A model generated the notes under the pieces. That model did not search any database. It was not told where the DNA came from and worked only from the letters and a program-made list of their open reading frames with translations. 64,000 nt of DNA from DATLSM01 sp963722965 (GTDB lineage Bacteria; Actinomycetota; Thermoleophilia; Solirubrobacterales; 70-9): the NCBI GenBank assembly GCA_963722965.1, contig CAVROX010000007.1:62001-126000 (forward strand). Reading direction: 5' to 3'. Shown here in pieces: positions 1-8,406 of this stretch. Numbering within the stretch: the stretch's first letter is position 1; every line of letters starts with the position of its first letter. Position numbers and translations under genes: made by a program.

Positions 1-44
1 GCGACCACGACCCGCCCGGCTACGGCGTCTATATTCGGCAGCGC

Positions 45-117
45 GCCCGCCTAGCTCAACTGGCAGAGCACCGCTCTTGTAAAGCGGAGGTTTCCGGTTC
101 GATCCCGGAGGCGGGCT
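45..117 (+). tRNA. tRNA-Thr (anticodon TGT)
   Basis: A 73-nt cloverleaf. The acceptor stem pairs GCCCGCC with GGCGGGC. The anticodon stem CCGCT/AGCGG encloses the loop CTTGTAA with anticodon TGT, which reads ACA (threonine). The T-arm is CCGG-TTCGATC-CCGG. No CCA is encoded; the base after the acceptor stem is T. This is a typical bacterial elongator tRNA with no intron. Confidence 0.95.
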
Positions 118-167
118 TCTGTTTGATGTTGTTGATTTGGCGGCGTTGGGCTAGTCGGTCGGGCCCC

Positions 168-1556
168 TCAGGGGCTTGCATTGAGGACACGCGACTTCTC
201 AGCGGCGAACTCCTCGTCGGTGAGTACGCCCCTCTCGTGCAGATCGCCGAGGCGCTCGAGCTGAGCGAGACGCGACTCCTCTGGAGGGCTGGCCTGGGCG
301 GTCGCGCTCGGCGGCCCCGACGCAGCGGCCCCGACGCCCGATTTCCTCATCTCCGGCAGCCGGAGTTTCGAGGCACGCTCGCCGAGGTTGGCCCCTTTGA
401 CAGCGTCGACCACGCGGTCGCGAGTGGGGCCGATCAATTCGCCGAAGTGGATGTCGGGGAACTCAGTAGCCGTCTGCCGGCCCAGCTCGCGAATTCCGAA
501 CGCGGCCATCGCAGCGACCACCAGAGTTGTGAGGAAGGAGCGCAGGCCCTGCGTCGGAGCCGAGAGGAAGTAGATGCCGACGATGATCGCGAGGCCTGTG
601 TAGACGAAGGGTCGGTATTCGCGAAGGGCAGGCGCGATCGCCCGGCGGGAGGCCTTGGCCGAGCGGGTTGGTGAGCCCAGCCAGCCGGCGATCGCAAACA
701 GGACGCCGATCACTATCACCGTGGTCGCAATGCTCGTCATCAGTGAGGTGGCGATCGTCCAGGTCGCTTCCGCCGCAGGCTTCACGCTGTCGTTCGTCAC
801 CAGTTGTCCGACCACTATGCCCCCGGCCACGTGGCGGGCGACGATCACCGCGAAGCCTGCCGCGATTAGGCCGATTCCCGAGAAGAGGATCGTCACCCAG
901 CGTTGATCGCGAGCCAAGTAGATCGCTCCGGCGAAGGCGGCGAAGGTGAGGAGAGAGAGAAGTAGCGCAAGCCCCTTCACGGCTGCGGCGATGTTCTGGG
1001 CGGTCTTCAGCTGGTTGGAGTGCAGGATTTGGATCTGGCCGGCATTGGGTGGAAGCTTTTCCGCCAGGCTGGCTCCGATCCCGACTTGGTTGGCGAGGTT
1101 TGTCACCAGGCTGCCGAGGCTCAACGTCACCGTCCCGTTTTCGGTCGAGAGGGTGCCGCTCTTTTCTTCCAAGACATTGACGAGCTGTTCGTGGGCGGTC
1201 CGGTTGGCGTTCTGCCAGAGGTTCTGCGCGACCGATGTCTTGAGGAGCTGTTCGGCGCCGTTGCCGGCCACCGTCCGTAGACCGCCGGCAGCGGGTCCGG
1301 CAAGACGCTTGGTTTCGCCAGGCAGGATGCTCTTCAGTTCCTTCTCAACGTTGACGTTTTCATACACCTGGTTGACCAGGTAGTTGGAGAGCGTGGTGCG
1401 GATCGTCGCGTTCTGCAGGAGCTGGTCGCTGGTGCTGACCCAGTCGCTGGTGTTGAGCGCCTGACGTTCCACCCAGATAGAGAAGACGCTGAGGAAGGCG
1501 AGGACCGAGCCGAGGGCCACCAGCGCCTTCACCGTGCGTCGTCGACCGCGATTCAT
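168..1556 (-). CDS. Multi-pass membrane protein with C-terminal SHOCT domain
   Basis: A 462-residue protein starting at ATG. An N-terminal hydrophobic segment (about residues 9-28) is followed by a roughly 160-residue extracytoplasmic-looking region rich in N, T and Q. Four or five further membrane segments lie at about 190-215, 220-245, 270-293, 316-334 and 340-357. A Ser/Ala/Pro-rich linker leads to the C-terminal 30 residues, which read LAQLERLGDLHERGVLTDEE and match the SHOCT short helical domain often appended to bacterial membrane proteins. Function is unknown. It is transcribed divergently from the dioxygenase gene with only 23 bp between the starts. Confidence 0.8.
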   Translation of the reverse strand: MNRGRRRTVKALVALGSVLAFLSVFSIWVERQALNTSDWVSTSDQLLQNATIRTTLSNYLVNQVYENVNVEKELKSILPGETKRLAGPAAGGLRTVAGNGAEQLLKTSVAQNLWQNANRTAHEQLVNVLEEKSGTLSTENGTVTLSLGSLVTNLANQVGIGASLAEKLPPNAGQIQILHSNQLKTAQNIAAAVKGLALLLSLLTFAAFAGAIYLARDQRWVTILFSGIGLIAAGFAVIVARHVAGGIVVGQLVTNDSVKPAAEATWTIATSLMTSIATTVIVIGVLFAIAGWLGSPTRSAKASRRAIAPALREYRPFVYTGLAIIVGIYFLSAPTQGLRSFLTTLVVAAMAAFGIRELGRQTATEFPDIHFGELIGPTRDRVVDAVKGANLGERASKLRLPEMRKSGVGAAASGPPSATAQASPPEESRLAQLERLGDLHERGVLTDEEFAAEKSRVLNASP

Positions 1557-1579
1557 GCGGGGATGCTATACGTCACAAG

Positions 1580-2497
1580 GTGAAGCTCGAGGGCATCCAC
1601 CACATCACTGCGATCACCGCGGACGCCCAGCGCAACGTCGACTTCTACGCGGGAGTACTCGGGCTGCGCTTGGTCAAGAAGACCGTCAACCAGGACAACC
1701 CGTCCGTCTACCACCTCTTCTTCGCCGACGAGAAGGGCAGCGCTGGCTCTGACCTGACCTTCTTCGAGTACCCCGGGGTGCCGCCGGGGCGGGCCGGCGC
1801 AGGCATGGTCCACCGGATCGTATGGCGGGTTGGCTCGGAGGAATCACTAGCCTTTTGGGGGGAGAGATTGGAGGCCAATGGGATCGCGTCGGAGCGGCTC
1901 GACGGGGCCCTGCGCTTCTGCGATCCCGAGGGCCTCGAGCACGAGCTGGCGATCATCGAGACCCCCGACGCGCCGTTAATCGCCGATCACCCCGACGTTC
2001 CGGCGGAGCTGGCGTTGCGCGGCTTTCACGCTGTCCGTGCTTACAGCGTCGCGCCGGATGCCAGTCGTGGCCTGCTCGAGGCACTTGAGTTTGAGCCTGC
2101 TGGTGAGGGCTGGCAGGCGCGTGGTGAGAAGCGCGGCGGCCTGTATCTATTTGACGAGCCAACCGGTGAGCGCGGGCTGCAGGGTGCGGGTAGCGTTCAC
2201 CACGTCGCCTGGGCCTCAAACCTCGACGATCATCTTGCGTGGCGGGAGAAGGCGGCCGGCGCGGGTGCCGAGCCGACCCCTGTGATCGATCGCTTTTACT
2301 TTCGCTCAATTTATTTCCGCGAGCCCAGCGGCGTGCTCTTTGAGGTCGCAACGCTTGGTCCCGGCTTCACGGTCGATGAGCACTTGGATCATCTCGGAGA
2401 GAAGCTTTCGCTGCCGCCTGACTACGAGCACCTGCGGGCCGAGCTTGAGACCAGCCTGCGGCCGGTTAGGAATCCGCGGACCCTCTCCGCCGGGTGA
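1580..2497 (+). CDS. Ring-cleaving dioxygenase, PcpA/MhqO-like (VOC superfamily)
   Basis: A 305-residue, two-module vicinal-oxygen-chelate protein starting at GTG. The metal-binding pattern expected for PcpA-type hydroquinone 1,2-dioxygenases is visible: His in HHITAIT near the N-terminus, His in VHHVAWA near residue 212 and Glu in LFEVAT near residue 256. This family opens para-dihydroxylated rings using Fe(II). The downstream gene overlaps it by 4 nt (GTGA) and encodes a maleylacetate reductase-like enzyme. That is the next step of hydroquinone catabolism and strengthens the assignment. The true substrate (hydroquinone, a substituted quinol or a methylglyoxal-type compound) cannot be read from the sequence. 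Confidence 0.8.
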   Translation: MKLEGIHHITAITADAQRNVDFYAGVLGLRLVKKTVNQDNPSVYHLFFADEKGSAGSDLTFFEYPGVPPGRAGAGMVHRIVWRVGSEESLAFWGERLEANGIASERLDGALRFCDPEGLEHELAIIETPDAPLIADHPDVPAELALRGFHAVRAYSVAPDASRGLLEALEFEPAGEGWQARGEKRGGLYLFDEPTGERGLQGAGSVHHVAWASNLDDHLAWREKAAGAGAEPTPVIDRFYFRSIYFREPSGVLFEVATLGPGFTVDEHLDHLGEKLSLPPDYEHLRAELETSLRPVRNPRTLSAG

Positions 2498-3498
2498 GCG
2501 AGAGCTTCATCTGGCGTGACGCGGGTCGGACGGTCCTCTTCCGCCGTCAGGGGGTGGCCGAGGGGCCGCAGCTGCTACAGGAGCACGGTTTCGCCTCATT
2601 TGAGCTGCTGTCGACCCGCCGAGCGCTGGCGCTCGCGCCGCAGCTGGCGGCCGCCGCGAGCGCCGTCCACCTGGTCGCGCCAGGCGGGGTCCCCGAGGCT
2701 GCCGCCGCTCTCCTGGGCTCGGCTCGCTCTCCTCGTTTGGTCGCCTTCGGTGGGGGCCGCGTCATCGATTCCGCGAAGGCGATTGCGTCGGTAACCGGCG
2801 CCAGCGTCGCCGCGATCCCGACCACGATGTCGGGCGCCGAGATGACCGGCATCCACCGCCTGCCAGCCGGCGCTGAGGGAGGTGTGAAGGGGTTGGTCCG
2901 CCCGCTGCTGGTGATCGCGGACGAGTCGGTGATGACCACTCAGCCCGAGCGGGCGCTCCGCTTCAGCTCGATGAACGCCCTCGCCCACGGCGCGGACTCC
3001 CTCTACACACCGTTCGCAAACCCGGTCTCCCGGATGGCCGCGCTTCGCGGCGTCGAGTTGATCGCCAACTCCCTCGGCGAAAGACCCGCCGAACGCGACC
3101 GGGCCGCGCTCGCCCTCGGCTCGATCCTCTGCGGTTACGCGATCGACTCCGGGTTGTTTGCCCTTCACCACGTGGTCTGCCAGACCCTTGTCCGCATCTG
3201 CGGCAGCCCGCACGCTGAGACCAACGCAGCGATCCTGCCAAGGGCGATGGCCTTGATGGTCCCCCGGGCGCCCAAGCAGCTCTCGGCCCTCGCAACGGCG
3301 ATCGGCACCCACTCCGCCGCAATCGAACCCCGCATTCTCGAGCTTGGCGGCCACCCGCCTGGCCTGGGCAGCGTCGGCGCGGATCCATCGATGATCGATC
3401 AAGCCCTCGAAGCGATCCTGATGCGCCCGGAGCTGGCGTTTACCCCCCAGCCGCCCAGTCGCGATGAGCTCAAGGGTTTGATCCTGCGCGCCTGGTAA
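2494..3498 (+). CDS. Maleylacetate reductase-like iron-containing alcohol dehydrogenase
   Basis: A 334-residue protein of the iron-containing (group III) alcohol dehydrogenase superfamily. The nucleotide-binding motif GGGRVIDSAKAIA lies near residue 87. PTTMSGAEMTG follows near 109, and a metal-site region FALHHVVCQTLVRICGSPHA near 221 has the His-rich pattern of maleylacetate reductases, which reduce maleylacetate to 3-oxoadipate with NADH. It starts at GTG inside the stop of the dioxygenase gene (GTGA overlap), so the two are translationally coupled. Together they could carry out ring opening and reduction in a hydroquinone-type pathway. No 3-oxoadipate genes lie nearby. Confidence 0.8.
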   Translation: MSESFIWRDAGRTVLFRRQGVAEGPQLLQEHGFASFELLSTRRALALAPQLAAAASAVHLVAPGGVPEAAAALLGSARSPRLVAFGGGRVIDSAKAIASVTGASVAAIPTTMSGAEMTGIHRLPAGAEGGVKGLVRPLLVIADESVMTTQPERALRFSSMNALAHGADSLYTPFANPVSRMAALRGVELIANSLGERPAERDRAALALGSILCGYAIDSGLFALHHVVCQTLVRICGSPHAETNAAILPRAMALMVPRAPKQLSALATAIGTHSAAIEPRILELGGHPPGLGSVGADPSMIDQALEAILMRPELAFTPQPPSRDELKGLILRAW

Positions 3499-3528
3499 CC
3501 GCTCCCTCCAAACTGTGTAGCGCTCAGG

Positions 3529-5193
3529 GTGACCCCAGAGCGACTCGCGCGCTACCACGCCTATACCCGCGTCCACGGCGTCAACCTTCCCATGTACTTG
3601 GCGGCGCGTGCGCTGCTGACGCCGTTCTTCCTCGTCTACTTCCGCTACGTGCGCAACGGCCGCGAACACGCCCGTATAAAGGGCGGTCTAATCGTCGCCT
3701 CCAACCATCGCAGCTTCCTCGACCCCTTCGCGATCGGTGGCTGCCTACCCTGGCGGCGGCCGATGAACTACGTCGCCAAGGTGGAGCTCTTCGATCGCCG
3801 CTGGCAGGGCTGGCTCCTTTCGCGGCTCGGTGCCTTCCCGATCCGCCGCAGCGAGTCCGATGAGGACGCGATGGAGACTGCCCGGCTCGTGGTCGAGCGG
3901 GGCGGCGCCGTCTGCATTTTCCCCGAGGGGACCCGGATCCGCAGCGGATCGCTGGTGGCGCCGCGGCGGGGGGTGGGCAGGCTCGCCCTGCAGACCGGCG
4001 CCTCGGTGATTCCGGCGGCTGTGCTCGGTACCGAAGACGTGAGGCGCGGATGGCGCATCCGGCCACGCAAGGTCAAGGTCCGCCTCGGGCGAGCGATGAC
4101 CTTTCCCCGCGCCCCGCGTCCCTCACCCGCGTTGGCCGAAACCGTGACGGCGCGGATCTGGCCCAATGTCTTGCTGCAGTGGGAAGACCTTGGCGGTCTG
4201 CCGCCGATGCGCCGGGCCGCCGTTATCGGCGCCGGCTCCTGGGGCACCGCGGTCGCCGTCTTGCTGGCGCGCGGTGGTCTTGAGGTTCAGCTCGGGACCC
4301 GCACTCCGGCGCAGGCGGCGGAGCTGTCGGAGTCAGGGGAAAATCGCCGTTACCTCGAGGGCGTTGCCCTGCCCGAGTCGATCGACGTTCGCCCGGCGTC
4401 GAGGATCGAGCTGGCGGGGCTAGACCTGATCTGTCTAGCGATCCCATCGAAGTCATTGCCCCAGGCGGTGGGGGCGATATCCGATCGGGTTGGCGAGCGC
4501 TCGACTGTGCTTCTGCTGACCAAGGGGCTGGTCGGACCCCAGGGCCAGCTCCCGGCCGAATACGTGGGGGCGAGGGTGAGGGCCCGCGCGATCGCGTGCC
4601 TCGGTGGACCGGCCCATGCCCGTGAGGCCGTTTCCGGGTCCGCAGCGCTTGTCCTTGGCTCCGCCGACAGCGACCTGCGCGATCAGCTGGGCGAGGTCTT
4701 CGACGAAGCCGGGCTGTTTTGCGAGCGATCCGCTGACGTGACCGGCGTCGAGATGGCGGGAGCGGCTAAGAACGCCGCGGCGCTCGCCGCCGCAGCGGCG
4801 GAGCCGCATGGCCTCAACGCAGCGGGGATCGCCGCCGCCGAGATCTGGCGGGAGTGCATCGGATACGCGATTGGGCGCGGCGCGCAGCTTGAGACCTTCT
4901 CCGGCCTCGCCGGTGTCGGCGACCTGACCGCGACGATGATGGCACCGACCGGGCGCAATCGTCGCGCTGGCGAGCTGCTGGGTACCGGAACGCCAGCGAC
5001 CGAGATTCCCCAACTCATTGGTCAGGCATCGGAGGGCCTCGACACGGCGCCGCTGCTCGCTGCGGCTATCTCAGCCGCGGGGAGCCCAGCGGAAGCATTG
5101 AACGGGCTGGCGGCGCTGATCCGCGGCGAGATCGACGCCGAGGCCTGGGTTGCGGGTCTGCGTCGGGTGGAGCGGTCAAGGCGAGCCGCATGA
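3529..5193 (+). CDS. Fused 1-acylglycerol-3-phosphate acyltransferase / glycerol-3-phosphate dehydrogenase
   Basis: A 554-residue continuous reading frame starting at GTG. Residues 1-215 are a PlsC acyltransferase: the HX4D motif is in NHRSFLD (His60-Asp65) and the glycerol-phosphate motif is FPEGTR (131-136). Residues 228-554 are a complete GpsA NAD(P)H-dependent glycerol-3-phosphate dehydrogenase, with Rossmann motif IGAGSWGTA, the catalytic-lysine region GVEMAGAAKNAA and LAGVGDLTATM. The two activities make glycerol 3-phosphate and acylate lysophosphatidate in phospholipid synthesis. An in-frame ATG (position 4207) begins the GpsA part, so a separate shorter product is possible, but no stop divides them. 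Confidence 0.85.
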   Translation: MTPERLARYHAYTRVHGVNLPMYLAARALLTPFFLVYFRYVRNGREHARIKGGLIVASNHRSFLDPFAIGGCLPWRRPMNYVAKVELFDRRWQGWLLSRLGAFPIRRSESDEDAMETARLVVERGGAVCIFPEGTRIRSGSLVAPRRGVGRLALQTGASVIPAAVLGTEDVRRGWRIRPRKVKVRLGRAMTFPRAPRPSPALAETVTARIWPNVLLQWEDLGGLPPMRRAAVIGAGSWGTAVAVLLARGGLEVQLGTRTPAQAAELSESGENRRYLEGVALPESIDVRPASRIELAGLDLICLAIPSKSLPQAVGAISDRVGERSTVLLLTKGLVGPQGQLPAEYVGARVRARAIACLGGPAHAREAVSGSAALVLGSADSDLRDQLGEVFDEAGLFCERSADVTGVEMAGAAKNAAALAAAAAEPHGLNAAGIAAAEIWRECIGYAIGRGAQLETFSGLAGVGDLTATMMAPTGRNRRAGELLGTGTPATEIPQLIGQASEGLDTAPLLAAAISAAGSPAEALNGLAALIRGEIDAEAWVAGLRRVERSRRAA

Positions 5194-5214
5194 GTACGCC
5201 ACTAGGCTTGATCC

Positions 5215-5775
5215 GTGAGCGACGCCAAGGAGAACTTCGAGCCGGCGAGTCTCGACCCGGCCGCGAAGGCGAAGCTGGACCGAGCTTTCGAGGACCTCTA
5301 CAGGGCCCACCTGCGCGACGTCTACTCCTACGCCTACTACCGGGTCGGAAACCACCACGACGCCGAGGATCTCACCGAGCAGGCATTCCTCCAGGCCTAC
5401 CGGCATTTCGACCGCGCCCGCCGCGAGTCCGATGGACGTCCGCTGCGGCCGTGGTTGATCCGGATCGCCCACAACCTTGCCTCCAACTATTACCGGGATC
5501 GCTCCCGCCGACCGCAGACCCCCCTAGACAGTGCCGACCCGATCGCGGCACGCCATGGAACGGAGGCGATCGCCGAGGGACGGGAGGAGCTGCGTCAGGT
5601 AATGAAGAATCTTGGGCACCTGCCGGAGGACCGCCGCGAGGCGCTGATTATGCGTTTTGCGCTTGGCATGGACAACCGCGAGATCGCCCGAGCCCTAGGC
5701 CGCACCGACGGCGCCACCAAGGTGCTGATTCATCGTGCGATTAAGCAGCTTGAGGAGAGGATGAGCGATGAGTGA
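5215..5775 (+). CDS. ECF-type RNA polymerase sigma factor
   Basis: A 186-residue sigma-70 family protein starting at GTG 21 nt after the PlsC-GpsA gene. Region 2 spans about residues 22-95 (FEDLYRAHLRDVYSYAYY, then a DAEDLTEQAF motif and a basic YYRDRSRR stretch). Region 4 spans about 125-182 (LPEDRREALIMRFALGMDN, helix-turn-helix DNREIARALGRTDGATKVLI). There is no region 1.1 or 3, as in ECF sigmas. The next gene overlaps its end by 8 nt and may encode its regulator. Target promoters are unknown. Confidence 0.88.
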   Translation: MSDAKENFEPASLDPAAKAKLDRAFEDLYRAHLRDVYSYAYYRVGNHHDAEDLTEQAFLQAYRHFDRARRESDGRPLRPWLIRIAHNLASNYYRDRSRRPQTPLDSADPIAARHGTEAIAEGREELRQVMKNLGHLPEDRREALIMRFALGMDNREIARALGRTDGATKVLIHRAIKQLEERMSDE

Positions 5776-6121
5776 CGCCAGCGAACGGCTGACCGGCAGC
5801 ACCTGGGACGTCGAGCGGCTGCTCGCCGACGCGCTGCGGCCGATCGAGCCTCCCGAGCGCCTCTCGGGTCGGGTCGAGGACACCCTCTCCGCCGTCACGC
5901 AAGCCGCCGCGGAGGAGCTATCGGATTGGGCCGAGGAGCTCTCAGAGAGCGAGCTGCGGGCGCTGCGCGACCCGCGCAACTGGGTTCGCCCGGTGGTGGC
6001 GCTGACGGCCGGGGGCATCGCGACGGGTGCGCTAGTCCTATTGGAGGCCCGGCGCCGCAGCAGACAGCGGACCGACCGCGGCTTGCGTTCCCTAGCCGGC
6101 GGGCTTCGCTCGCGGCTTTAG
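5768..6121 (+). CDS. Small single-pass membrane protein, possible anti-sigma partner
   Basis: A 117-residue protein whose start overlaps the sigma-factor stop (ATGAGTGA), which implies coupled translation. It has an acidic, helical N-terminal part (DVERLLADALRPIEPPERL). One hydrophobic segment (about residues 76-92, VVALTAGGIATGALVLL) follows, then a short Arg-rich tail. The layout and coupling suggest a membrane anti-sigma factor. However, no HxxxCxxC zinc anti-sigma motif is present, so this is only a contextual guess. Its last 30 nt overlap the end of the convergent DUF4383-type gene. Confidence 0.65.
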   Translation: MSDASERLTGSTWDVERLLADALRPIEPPERLSGRVEDTLSAVTQAAAEELSDWAEELSESELRALRDPRNWVRPVVALTAGGIATGALVLLEARRRSRQRTDRGLRSLAGGLRSRL

Positions 6122-6508
6122 CTTGGGCGCCGGTGTCGCCAACCCCGCGGCGATTCCGATCAGCCCGAAGGCCAGGTGGAGAAAGTTGTCAGCTGAGTTA
6201 ATCGGCAACAGGCCGAGTACCGAGTGGCCGCTGCCCAGTGCGAAACCCCAAATAGCGAGCGCCGCGTAGATGGCGCCGGCGCAGAGCGCGTATTGGCGTG
6301 CCGCATAGCCCGCTACAAGTAAGCCGATCGCCCCGGTGGCGATGTGGAGAAAGTTCTCCCAGCCGTTGACGGGGAAGGCTCCGAGCATGTCGCTGACCTT
6401 CCCCGGATTCCCGAATGAAGCGCTGTAGAAGAAGCCGAAGATCCCGAGCACGACGAGGAAGGCGCCACCGGCGCTGGCGTAGAGGCGGGCTGGGCTGGGA
6501 GGGTCCAT
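6092..6508 (-). CDS. DUF4383-like four-helix membrane protein
   Basis: A 138-residue membrane protein starting at ATG (6506-6508). Four hydrophobic segments are visible, with the repeated signature NGWENFLHIATG and NSADNFLHLAFGLIG at the second and fourth helices, typical of the DUF4383 family found in many actinobacteria. Function is unknown. It is divergent from the rhomboid gene (27 bp between the starts). Its 3' end overlaps the convergent small membrane-protein gene by 30 nt. Confidence 0.8.
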   Translation of the reverse strand: MDPPSPARLYASAGGAFLVVLGIFGFFYSASFGNPGKVSDMLGAFPVNGWENFLHIATGAIGLLVAGYAARQYALCAGAIYAALAIWGFALGSGHSVLGLLPINSADNFLHLAFGLIGIAAGLATPAPKLKPRAKPAG

Positions 6509-6535
6509 CGGCGGCGATTGTAGGCTGCTGACCCC

Positions 6536-7360
6536 GTGAACCAGACCTGCTACCGACACCCAAGCCGGGAGACCCGCGTCTCCTGTTCCTCCTGCGGCCG
6601 GCCGATCTGTCCCGATTGCATGACACCGACGCCGGTCGGGATGCGCTGCCCGGAGTGCATGCGTGAGCGAACACGAGTCACCCACGGCGCGGCCGCATTC
6701 GGCGGCTCCGTCCATGCGCCTGCCACCTATGCGCTGATCGCGATCAACGTCGCCGTCTACCTGGCCGAGATTGCTTCTGGGCCCGGAGGGCTCAACAGTC
6801 CCGGTGCGGCCTTTGTCATCCACTACAGCCTGATCGGAACCTCGGTGGCGTCGGGTCAGTGGTATCGACTCCTAACTGGAGCCTTTCTCCACGAAAGCCT
6901 CGTCCATATCGGCTTCAACATGCTCGCCCTCTACTTCCTCGGCCGGCTGTTGGAGCCTGCTATCGGCGCCACACGCTTCCTCTTTGTCTACTTCGCGTCA
7001 CTGTTTGCAGGCTCCCTCGGGGCGCTCTTGCTGAGCGGCCCGGATGCCCTCACGCTCGGTGCGTCGGGAGCTATCTTCGGCATCTTCGGGGCAGCGTTCA
7101 TCATCGCCCGTGGGCGGGGCCTTGACTCGGTTGCGCGGATTATCGGCGTGATCTTGCTTTTCAACCTTGCCTTCAGCATCAGTGATCCACATGTCAGCCT
7201 CGGCGGCCACCTCGGCGGCCTTGTCGCAGGGGTTCTTTGCGGGTTCGCAATCCTCGCCGGTGAGCGCGGAAGGTTGGGGCAGCGGCATCTACCGGCGGAG
7301 CTGGCGATGATGACCTCGATCGCGGCCCTGTCCATCGTTGCCGCGATCGCGATCGCCTGA
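6536..7360 (+). CDS. Rhomboid-family intramembrane serine protease with N-terminal zinc finger
   Basis: A 274-residue protein starting at GTG. Residues 1-46 hold a Cys/His-rich B-box-like zinc finger (CYRH, CSSC, CPDC, CPEC). The rest is a six-helix rhomboid domain. The catalytic serine is in GASGAIFG (Ser177) and the catalytic histidine in SLGGHLGG (His225). HESLVHIGFNML supplies the conserved His/Asn of helix 2. The enzyme cuts membrane proteins within the bilayer; its substrates are unknown. The zinc-finger plus rhomboid arrangement is common in actinobacteria. Confidence 0.92.
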   Translation: MNQTCYRHPSRETRVSCSSCGRPICPDCMTPTPVGMRCPECMRERTRVTHGAAAFGGSVHAPATYALIAINVAVYLAEIASGPGGLNSPGAAFVIHYSLIGTSVASGQWYRLLTGAFLHESLVHIGFNMLALYFLGRLLEPAIGATRFLFVYFASLFAGSLGALLLSGPDALTLGASGAIFGIFGAAFIIARGRGLDSVARIIGVILLFNLAFSISDPHVSLGGHLGGLVAGVLCGFAILAGERGRLGQRHLPAELAMMTSIAALSIVAAIAIA

Positions 7361-7377
7361 AACGCTGGCGGCGATGA

Positions 7378-8298
7378 TTAGGGGGCGCGGTGCGCGCGCC
7401 GCGACGGGGCGCGTAGCTCGGCGAAATCGATGTTGCCCGGTGGATCGATCAGGTCGGGATGAAGAAGGTGGCCGAGGAGATCCACACCGTCGACCAGCCG
7501 GGGGCCGGGACGCGAGAAGGTTGAGGCTCCGTCGACCGCAAAGACGTGGGCCGCGCCCAGCGCCTCGATTCGCTCCCACTGCTCCTCGGCCTGCGCGCGC
7601 GAATCCTCCAGGTACCAGCCGCAAGGCATCGCTATCACTACATCGGGATTCAGCCCCGCCAGCTCTCCCCAACCGACCTCGGGCGACTTCAGTCCCGGGG
7701 GTCCAGCGACATCCTCACCGCCGGCGATCGAGATCATCTCCGGGATCCAGTGGCCGCCGACGTAGGGAGGGTCGAGCCACTCCAGGGCGATCACCCGCGG
7801 CAGGGTCGCCCCAGAGACCGCGGCACCGACGGCCGCCAGTCGTCCCTCCAGCTCGCCGCGCAGTTCATGCGCCTGCGCCACAACCTCGGCTGTCTCGCCG
7901 AGTCGGACGATGTCATCGAGCATCTCTCCCAGCGTGCTCGGGTCCTGCTGGATTACCCGTGGACGATTCGGCAAGCGGTTGGCGGCCTCGACCACCTCCT
8001 CAAAGGAGACCGCACAGACCTCGCACACCGCCTGGGTGATGATCAGGTCAGGTGCCAGCTTGGCCAGTCGCTCCTCATCCAGCGCGTAGAGTGCCCTGCC
8101 CTCGCCGACGATCGCCTTCACGGCCGCATCGACCTCCCCGGCGCTGAGAACCTCCGGTAGCACCGAGCGGGTCAGGTGGGGCAGCGAGCGGGCTTCCGAC
8201 GGGTGGTCGCACTCATGGGTGACCGCGACCACCTCCTCGCCCAGCCCGAGGGCGAAGAGCATCTCGGTTGCCGATGGGACGAGGCTCGCGATGCGCAT
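7378..8298 (-). CDS. Cobalamin-binding-like protein (BtuF/periplasmic-binding fold)
   Basis: A 306-residue protein starting at ATG (8296-8298). MRIASLVPSATEMLFALG is the characteristic opening of the BtuF/FhuD-like helical-backbone metal-receptor fold. Two alpha/beta lobes follow, including LAPDLIITQAVCEVC and a conserved HWIPEMISIAGG segment. There is no signal peptide or lipobox, so it may act in the cytoplasm rather than as the receptor of an ABC importer, and no transporter genes adjoin it. Cobalamin or another corrinoid is the family-based guess for its ligand. Confidence 0.78.
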   Translation of the reverse strand: MRIASLVPSATEMLFALGLGEEVVAVTHECDHPSEARSLPHLTRSVLPEVLSAGEVDAAVKAIVGEGRALYALDEERLAKLAPDLIITQAVCEVCAVSFEEVVEAANRLPNRPRVIQQDPSTLGEMLDDIVRLGETAEVVAQAHELRGELEGRLAAVGAAVSGATLPRVIALEWLDPPYVGGHWIPEMISIAGGEDVAGPPGLKSPEVGWGELAGLNPDVVIAMPCGWYLEDSRAQAEEQWERIEALGAAHVFAVDGASTFSRPGPRLVDGVDLLGHLLHPDLIDPPGNIDFAELRAPSRRAHRAP

Positions 8299-8406
8299 CC
8301 AGCGATCAATATGGCACTTCTCCCGGTGAGCGCGCGGGGGGAAGCTATATTGCGTGCGCCGAATGGCTGAGGACGACCTCCCCCGAAGTACTGGGCGACA
8401 TAGCCG

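Noticed and set aside
2596..3669. 357-codon minus-strand open frame across the maleylacetate reductase-like gene
   Set aside because: It is antisense to a gene with clear motifs, has Arg/Gly/Asp-biased composition and no recognisable domain.
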